A stretch of DNA of 64,000 nt from Theobroma cacao (lineage: Eukaryota > Streptophyta > Magnoliopsida > Malvales > Malvaceae): positions 10,300,932-10,364,931 of the forward strand of contig NC_030852.1 in assembly GCF_000208745.1 (NCBI RefSeq), given 5' to 3'. Each line of letters opens with the position of its first letter. Position 1 is the first letter of the stretch. The position numbers and the translations under genes were made by a program. The notes under the pieces were generated by a model that saw only the letters and a list, made by a program, of their open reading frames with translations, was not told where the DNA came from and searched no databases. Positions 58,090 to 64,000 of the stretch are shown here, piece by piece.

Positions 58090-58250
58090 CCTTTAAGGTG
58101 GTAAAAGTTTTGTCTTATGGCTACATTGAAATTTTTAGTACACTTACTAGAGCATTCAAGGTAATGAGACAAAGCCTTAAGTGTTTTTGTGGCGATGAAA
58201 AAGTGAAAAAGGGGGTATCATAGTCAAGCTAGTGACTATAAAGAAGTGCT
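58090..58250 (+). pseudogene. Pol C-terminal tail fragment
   Basis: The frame reads W-W-Q-T-F-K-V-V-K-V-L-S-Y-G then YIEIF and AFKVMRQSLKCF, the end of plant gypsy pol. Only about 60 bases separate it from the protease stop. No ATG; it is a relic of the pol removed from this element family. Confidence 0.65.
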
Positions 58251-59789
58251 TCTTGAGAGATAATTCAAGCTATTTGTTTTTAAGTTTAGTTTTTATTTAG
58301 CTACTTTTTGTTTTTCTATTTAAATAAGTAGTTCTAACCTCTCCCTAGCTTGTTTGTTGAGTTTGCAGGTTTAGAAAGCATGAAGATAAAGAGAAAGAAA
58401 ATTTGAGCTTTCAATGCATTGTCACCATTGATAAGGGAGTTTCTTTTTCTTATTCTTTTTAGCTTTTCCCATTGAGGACAATGTGCAAATTAAGTTTGGG
58501 GGAGGGTTTTACTATTATTAGTTTTTATGATATTTAAGGTCAGTTACTTTTGTTAATTTTTTTTACATTTTATGCATGCTTTAAAAAAAATTGAGTTGGA
58601 TTTCATTGTGCCAGTTTTGTTTAATTTACTTATCTAAAGATGAGAACTTAGTGATATTTCTATTTGGATTCTTTGAAACATGTGAATATTGTTTGAGTGT
58701 TATGTACATTCTAATGTTAAGCTTTGTTTTTAGGTTGAAATTTCTACATTTTGAGCAACAGATCTTTTGCTTAGATTTATTGTACGAATTCAGATAAGGT
58801 TTATGTGAATGTGAAAATTTTGAATTATATATTAAGTTTTAAATTTTGTTTGATTCTCTCTTGAGGCGAAATCTTAGGCTATACTTAGTTGATGGGATGA
58901 TTTGGGCCATTTTTGGACCGATTGAGCCGTTTTAGCCTTCCCTTACAGAATTTATCCTTAGTTTCCCCTTTGAGCCTAATGATACTGTTTCTTTGTTTGA
59001 ACACTTTAATTTTCAGCCTAAACCCTTTTATTAATATTTCCAACAATTCTTGCATCCTTCATTCCTAAGTGCATAAGTCAATTTAAGAAGTGTTATGAGT
59101 TAGAGAGTGAAAAAGGTAGCAAAGATGAAAAATGATGAAATGTTCAAAAATATAGTTGTATTCATCTCCCAACCCAATAAAAGAAATAAGTTTAGGGATA
59201 TGAAATTGAGAAAAAGAAAAAGGGAAAGAAAGATGAAGAGAAATAATGAAATGTTAAACAAGAGAAAGTTTTTAATGAAAAAGGGGTATACTAGGTGAAG
59301 AAAAATAAAGATCTGAATAGGTTCTCAATTGACTATATACTTAGGGTGATTTCAGCTATACAATATCCCATAGCGAACCTTAATCCTAGACATACATTAC
59401 AAGCTAATTAAAGTCGTATTGATCTTTAACTTGGTGTTAGTCTACATTAATGGAGAGAGTTATGAAAAGCAAACTTATGAAATTTAATTAATAATTTTAA
59501 TTTTGTATGAATATGAACTTATCCATATTGCACAACATTCCAGGTGAAAAGATTACACATACACATGAAAACCTAGTTAACGATAAACTTGTATTTGAAT
59601 TGAAACATGAACTTGAATAATATTTGTGTGTTGTTTATAGTTGAGAATTTGGATTAACTTTTGAGGATATTAATGGTGATTATTGAATTAGTGCAATTGA
59701 TTTCTAGTTAAGTTATTTTCTTTATTTATGTCATTGCATTTTATTTTATGGTTTGCTTAAGCACTAGCAAAATCTTAAGTTTGGGGGTG
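58251..59789 (+). other. Athila-like 3' noncoding region with two polypurine tracts
   Basis: No supported gene; the ORFs at 58591 and 59107 are chance frames in T-rich and A-rich sequence. AAGTTTGGGGGAGGG (58492-58506) is an internal polypurine tract and AAGTTTGGGGGTG (59777-59789) is the functional one before the 3' LTR. Both are also seen in related Athila sequence (1515-1527). Confidence 0.7.
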
Positions 59790-61436
59790 TGATAACTCTA
59801 TTACATAGAGTTATTTTGACACATTTTGGGAACTTTAGTAGCTAGAGCTTTGAGTTTTAGGTTTAGATTTTAACATTTTAGGCGTTTTCCTAATGTAAGT
59901 TAGATTACATGTTGAATAGTTAAATTAAGTGGTGTTAGTTTCATTTTACTTTATTTTGTTTTTAATTTACTTTAAGAAGAGTTAATGTCAATTTCTCTCA
60001 TAGTTTTGTGCAGGATATGTGATGAGTAAGGTGAAATTAAGTTATGATAGCATAAGTATGGTGACAATGTCACTCATAGAAGTTGCAATAATTTAAAGAA
60101 ACTTTATCTGCAGGAGTCCAATTGATGTGATTTTTAATTCGTTAGAAAGCTCAGAGATTGGGCTAAAACCTTCATGTTTACCACTTCTCCTAGTTCAGAC
60201 CAGATTGAGGTGAAAATCATATCCAAAGATGATAGATAGATGCAGTTCTGCACACAACGCAACATGGTGACTAAGGTTGTGACTTTGAAAAAACCACCGT
60301 CATAGCATTGGGAGATTATGGTTGTGGTGTTAGGATGGAACAGTGCACCATACTAATGGTTGAGACCAAACCACCGTGGCGGCGAAAAATGAGCACCACA
60401 CCACAGCTCGTTACGATGTTGTAGTGTCAAGAAGTCAAGGCCATAGCGCTACCTCAGTTTCCAAAATTTAAAATTTTGATGGGAAATTGGAAAGTAAGGC
60501 ACCTTGCATATATTTAAGAGCCTTTTTTGAGAGCATTCAGAGGAGAGATGACAACAACTTTTCTGGGGAAAGAGAGCTAAGAATTCAAGAGCAATTGAGA
60601 GAGTTTCAAGATTAACCGGGCTCTGACATTAGTTTATTTATCTCCTTTTATGTCATTCTTATTTCTTATTATTAATTCATGGCTAAACTTATTTGGATAG
60701 TGTTTTGTTTAGATATTATGAACTAATTTTATTATCCAGGATTATGATGGATTTCAACATGTAGTCTAAATACTTGTTTTTCTGCTATTTATCATGAATG
60801 TGTATCGTTTTACTTATTCAAATATGTTCTTAATGCCTTAAATTGCCTAATCAACAATTAAGTGATTTGTGAATCTAATTGAAACTCAAAAAAGAGATTT
60901 TAGGTTGGACTAAGATTTGATTAGTGTATGTTCACGTCACTTTGGTGATTTGATTAGTGATTCGGGTAAACATAAGCCAATTGCCATGCATAGCCAAATT
61001 AGGACAACTGCTTAATGAACTTCATTTGAATGATTCCTATAGACATAGAGTGAACTAATTGAGTTAGGTATTTGTACAAGCATCTCGATGGAGACATGTC
61101 CATAGCTTTGGATTCTATGTTAATAAAACCACCCAAGAAAGATAAATTACAAGAAAAGTTTGTATCAGATGAAGTGTTGAATGAACCCATCATCCTAGGT
61201 TTTTAATCAACTACTTTTCTCAATATATTTAATTTCTATTGGTTAATTTAATATTTCTTTTATATTTTGTTTTTTATTGGCTTTTCACTTTTCAGATTAC
61301 TTAAATAAGATTAATTTGTTATATTATTTTAGTACTTAGTGAAACTTTAGTAACAAATTTCCATGGGAATGATACTCTATTTCATCACTATATTACTTGT
61401 TCAATATGTATACTTGCGTGTGCAAAAATGACAACA
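59790..61436 (+). repeat. 3' LTR of the Athila-like element (1,647 bp)
   Basis: It begins TGATAACTC and ends ATGACAACA, followed by the duplication CAAAT. It is close to the two joined pieces of the 5' LTR. The ORF at 60999 (minus) is LTR sequence. Confidence 0.92.
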
Positions 61437-62870
61437 CAAATCCAACAATCAATCTTGGATTCTAAGTGTTGGAAGTACATTATTTCACTTCCAAAAGTTA
61501 GTCTATGTGATTTTTACTTTCCCTTTCTAAAACCAAAAAACCTTAACCTCCCAATAATGATTCTTGAAGTACCTGGTGTTATTTGGAGTAAATGTGAAGC
61601 TTGGGAAATGCTTTTAGAGGTAAGATTAAATGTTTGAACCAATTGATTTCCAATTTAACTGGTGAATGACTTAGATTTTACTTTGGTTCAACTTTGGTGA
61701 AATTGGCCCTTTTGAGTTGACTAAGGATTTAGGGGTAAACAATACCATAATCCAACTTGTAAGGTATGTGTTTGGCTCATTATTGACGGATTTAAGCTTA
61801 TGTGTTGGATTGTTAAGGATTTGGTTATTTTTAGAAAAGCTGACACCTTTTGAAAGCTAGGATTTAACTAGTTTTATGACATTGTGAATGTATAGAGGCA
61901 TGGCATAGGATATGAAATGTACACCATGATATGTTATATTACAAAATGATAATTAAATGTAAAGGCTTAAAGTAAGAGCCTTATTGTATGATAACGGAAG
62001 ATGATGCAACAGACATTGTGGAGTCTAAGGACTTATGCTTGATATGGATGCTTATAAGGCATGCATGCTAAACATGTGTGTAGATGGCCATATGGTGGGT
62101 TGGTTCATACAATTGATGGTAGCCTATTGATGACTATAATGATAATAATAATGATAAATGAGACAATGATAGCCTACCCTATGTTTATGATAAATGAGTA
62201 TGTATGAGCACATCATAGTGCGGCTGACAAGACGATAATAGTGAAGTCATGACGAGTGAGATTTCAACCTATCTCCCTATGTATATGATGAGTTTATCAC
62301 TATATATGCATGTTTAAAGGATACATATAGCTATTATCCTTACACTATTACAACTGATTTATGCTCCCGCTCACTAAGTACTAATGTGACTCACCCCGTT
62401 TAGTTGTATTGTGTAGATAACTAGACACTGAGCATTTGGTGGTTTAGCGTTGTTGACGTTAGACATGCAATTTTGGTAAGTGGTATGTTATCCGCTAGCA
62501 ATGTATCTCCACTAAGTCATAGACGAGTCTTACACTTTTATATGTATAAAATGGTTATGGTTTTGAACAGATTATGTGCGTGCTGCATCACCCTGTATGA
62601 TGTCATGTAATGAGATGTTTAATAACTTGATGAGTTTAGACAATGTAAGGTTATGCATATGTTATGTTTAAGACTTGAATATTATTACGAGCCGAGGGGC
62701 TAATGTTGAATATTAAAGATTTAAGTTTAGTTAAATGACGTTGGCCATGGACCTTATGATTATGAGATATGTTTAACAGGACTTACTTATAAAGGCTTCC
62801 TTGAGTCTCGCGAGGTTGCCTACCAAGATCTTGCTTACTAATCACGGACTCCTAGATTTGGGTCGTGACA

Positions 62871-63660
62871 AATTGTGGATGACTATAATAGGTTTCTTGG
62901 GTTTTCTGTCTTGGTCGCGATGATGAAGCTTTAAAAATCTTCACTTGTTTTTGTAAAACAGTTGAGAAAGAAAAAAGGTACAAAATTACAAATGTTAGGA
63001 TTGACCATGGAAAAGAATTTGAGAACGTAGGTTTTGAGAAACTTGTTGATGAAAATGGGTATGACGATAATTTTTCAGCACTTAAGACTCCCCACTAAAT
63101 GGAGTGATGAAAAGAAAAAATAGGACTCTAAAAGAGATGGCTAGGACCATGGTACGTGAAAACAATTTACCTCAAAACTTTTGGGCCGAGTTTGTTTAAT
63201 ACATCATGTTATATTGTAAATAGGGTAATGGTTAGACCAACATGGAAGAAAGCTCCATGTGAACTCTACGAAAGAGAAAACCCAACATTGCTTACCTTCA
63301 TCCATTTGGTTGTAAAATGCTATGTATTAAATAATGGAAAAGACAACATTAGAAATTTTGATGCTAAAAGTGATGAAGGAAGATTCTAGATACTCCTTAA
63401 CTTCTAAAGCTTATAAAGTGTTCAATAAGATGACATTAATTGTTGGAGAATTTATTCATGTTTTATTTAATGATGTTAACCCTCCTCCTAGAGAGGAAAA
63501 TTATAATGATGATGTAAGAATCCTTCAAGAACAAATTAAGGAGCTTGATCTTAATATTGAAGGACCTAAACTGAATGAAAAAGCAACACAAAAAGAAAAG
63601 CAATAAATTAAACATATTGTTGAAAAAGGTGAACCTAGCTATCCAATTGTAAGAAAAGAG
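62871..63660 (+). pseudogene. Copia integrase of the second element, continuation
   Basis: The frame resumes with VDDYNRFLGFSVL. It has the second integrase Asp in VRIDHGKEFEN (about 63002), a FSALKTPH block, and a broken equivalent of NGVVERKNR where the Glu is replaced (about 63100). MARTMVRENNLPQNFWAE then follows (63139-63190). Stops and one-base shifts recur. The frame at 63156-63389 keeps the RKPNI and KFDAKSDEG motifs of the integrase C-terminus. The linker to RT (63463-63606) is Glu/Asn rich. Confidence 0.8.
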
Positions 63661-64000
63661 GTTGATGAAAGTCAAATCATTGGTGATCCTCATCAAAGGG
63701 TAAGAACTAGAGCTAAAGTTCAAAATGATTGTGAATATGTAACCTGTATCTCTCAAATTGAACCAAAGAATATTGATGAAGCCTTAGATGATGATTATTG
63801 GATATCAGCTATGCAAGAAAAATTAAACCAATTTGAAAGATGTCAAGTATGGGAATTAGTTTTTAGGCCTAATGATTATCCAATCATAGGTACTGAATGG
63901 GGTCTTTAAGAATAAAATGGATGAAATGGAGTCTTCACTAGAAATAAAGCTAGATTGGTTGCCAAAGAATATAGTAAAGAAGAAGGAATAGACTATGATG
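63661..64000 (+). pseudogene. Copia reverse transcriptase, N-terminal part, second element
   Basis: Motifs in order: VRTRAKVQNDCEYVTCISQI, WISAMQEKLNQFERCQVWEL, then PIIGTEW followed by a frameshift. Next is [19 protein letters not shown] at the window end. This is the copia RT start, and the catalytic YVDD would lie beyond 64000. Confidence 0.82.

Larger units (their letters stand above)
46027..61436 (+). mobile_element. Athila-like Ty3/gypsy deletion derivative (gag-protease only)
   Basis: Exact duplications CAAAT at 46022-46026 and 61437-61441. LTRs of about 1.65 kb: 5' 46027-47408 plus 55317-55591, and 3' 59790-61436. An Asp-type primer site (55598-55615) and a polypurine tract (59777-59789) mark the internal ends. 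The internal region is only 4.2 kb: gag, protease, a short pol tail, and 1.5 kb noncoding. RT, RNase H and the integrase core are absent, so it needed another element's enzymes to move. About 7.5 kb after removal of the family-B insertion. Confidence 0.9.
45333..62870 (+). mobile_element. Family-D LTR in copia integrase, interrupted by an Athila-like element
   Basis: It starts TGTAACACCTT at 45333 and ends GGGTCGTGACA at 62870. Without the Athila insertion it is about 2.1 kb and has no internal region, so it is a solo LTR. The flanks (ACTAG on the left, AATTG on the right) are only a partial duplication, but the integrase frame (LLV then VDDY) continues across. The piece 61442-62870 is noncoding; the ORF 61428-61637 spans the Athila/D junction and is chance. 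Confidence 0.8.
41602..64000 (+). mobile_element. Second Sirevirus-like Ty1/copia element, interrupted and running off the window
   Basis: The LTR 41602-42898 (TGTTAAACTT to AACTAACA, 1,297 bp) is followed by a diverged iMet primer site, gag, protease and the start of integrase up to 45332. A family-D LTR then intervenes. Integrase resumes at 62871 and RT starts near 63740. The element sits in Athila-like sequence; the left 5 bases are ATTTC, and the right flank is outside the window. It is a distinct, older family from the element at 18664: many stops, a different LTR, and ATCGAT-core rather than GTCGAC-core palindromes. Confidence 0.85.

Noticed and set aside
61428..61637. 69-codon ORF as a host gene
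   Set aside because: It crosses the base-exact Athila/D-LTR junction at 61436-61441, so it arose by insertion.
1..64000. A host gene, gene cluster or organised new system
   Set aside because: Every open frame above about 100 codons on either strand is either a retroelement domain, its antisense, or LTR repeat sequence.

Overview
The window is plant nuclear DNA, AT-rich and made almost entirely of LTR retrotransposons stacked inside one another. I found no host gene, rRNA or tRNA. Plant origin follows from the element types: Sirevirus-like Ty1/copia with an iMet-type primer site and GGGGGAG polypurine tracts, Athila-like Ty3/gypsy with an Asp-type primer site, a chromovirus-like gypsy with LTRs of about 3 kb, and a tRNA-derived SINE. 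A eudicot is likely; the species cannot be read from this sequence. The family letters A to E are my own labels for LTR groups.

Left part (1-8184). Two family-A LTR pieces on the minus strand (1-909) lie in the 3' end of an Athila-like element on the plus strand (910-2487). The LTR of that element carries a short SINE with 17-bp target duplications. Next come a diverged gypsy-type LTR (2488-4090), the 3' end of a minus-strand Sirevirus-like element (4091-5872), and a family-D LTR (5873-8184) holding a Sirevirus solo LTR (6109-7136).

Middle (8185-41601). A minus-strand Athila-like gag-protease element is split into three pieces that rejoin when later insertions are removed. It was opened at 10071-15199 by a family-B solo LTR, which itself holds another B solo LTR (12179-14739), and at 16037-40211 by a family-A solo LTR. 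That A LTR holds a Sirevirus-like copia element (18664-39983, exact GCCAC duplications, about 9.6 kb once its own insertions are removed). The copia element has gag, protease, integrase, RT and RNase H, plus a third ORF. It was hit by a family-C solo LTR in RNase H (24412-27305) and by a whole family-C chromovirus-like element in its 3' LTR (31075-39877).

Right part (41602-64000). A second Sirevirus-like element starts in Athila sequence and runs off the window. Its integrase is split by a family-D LTR (45333-62870). That LTR holds a compact Athila derivative (46027-61436, exact CAAAT duplications), whose 5' LTR holds a B solo LTR (47409-55311), then an A solo LTR (48364-53994), then a minus-strand C solo LTR (49614-52390).

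All protein genes are element genes and all but short pieces are broken. The points most worth a second look are arrays of short palindromes in LTRs of both copia and gypsy type, the third ORF of the copia element, and an Athila derivative in which gag-protease is followed directly by the last part of pol, with the same structure in three copies.
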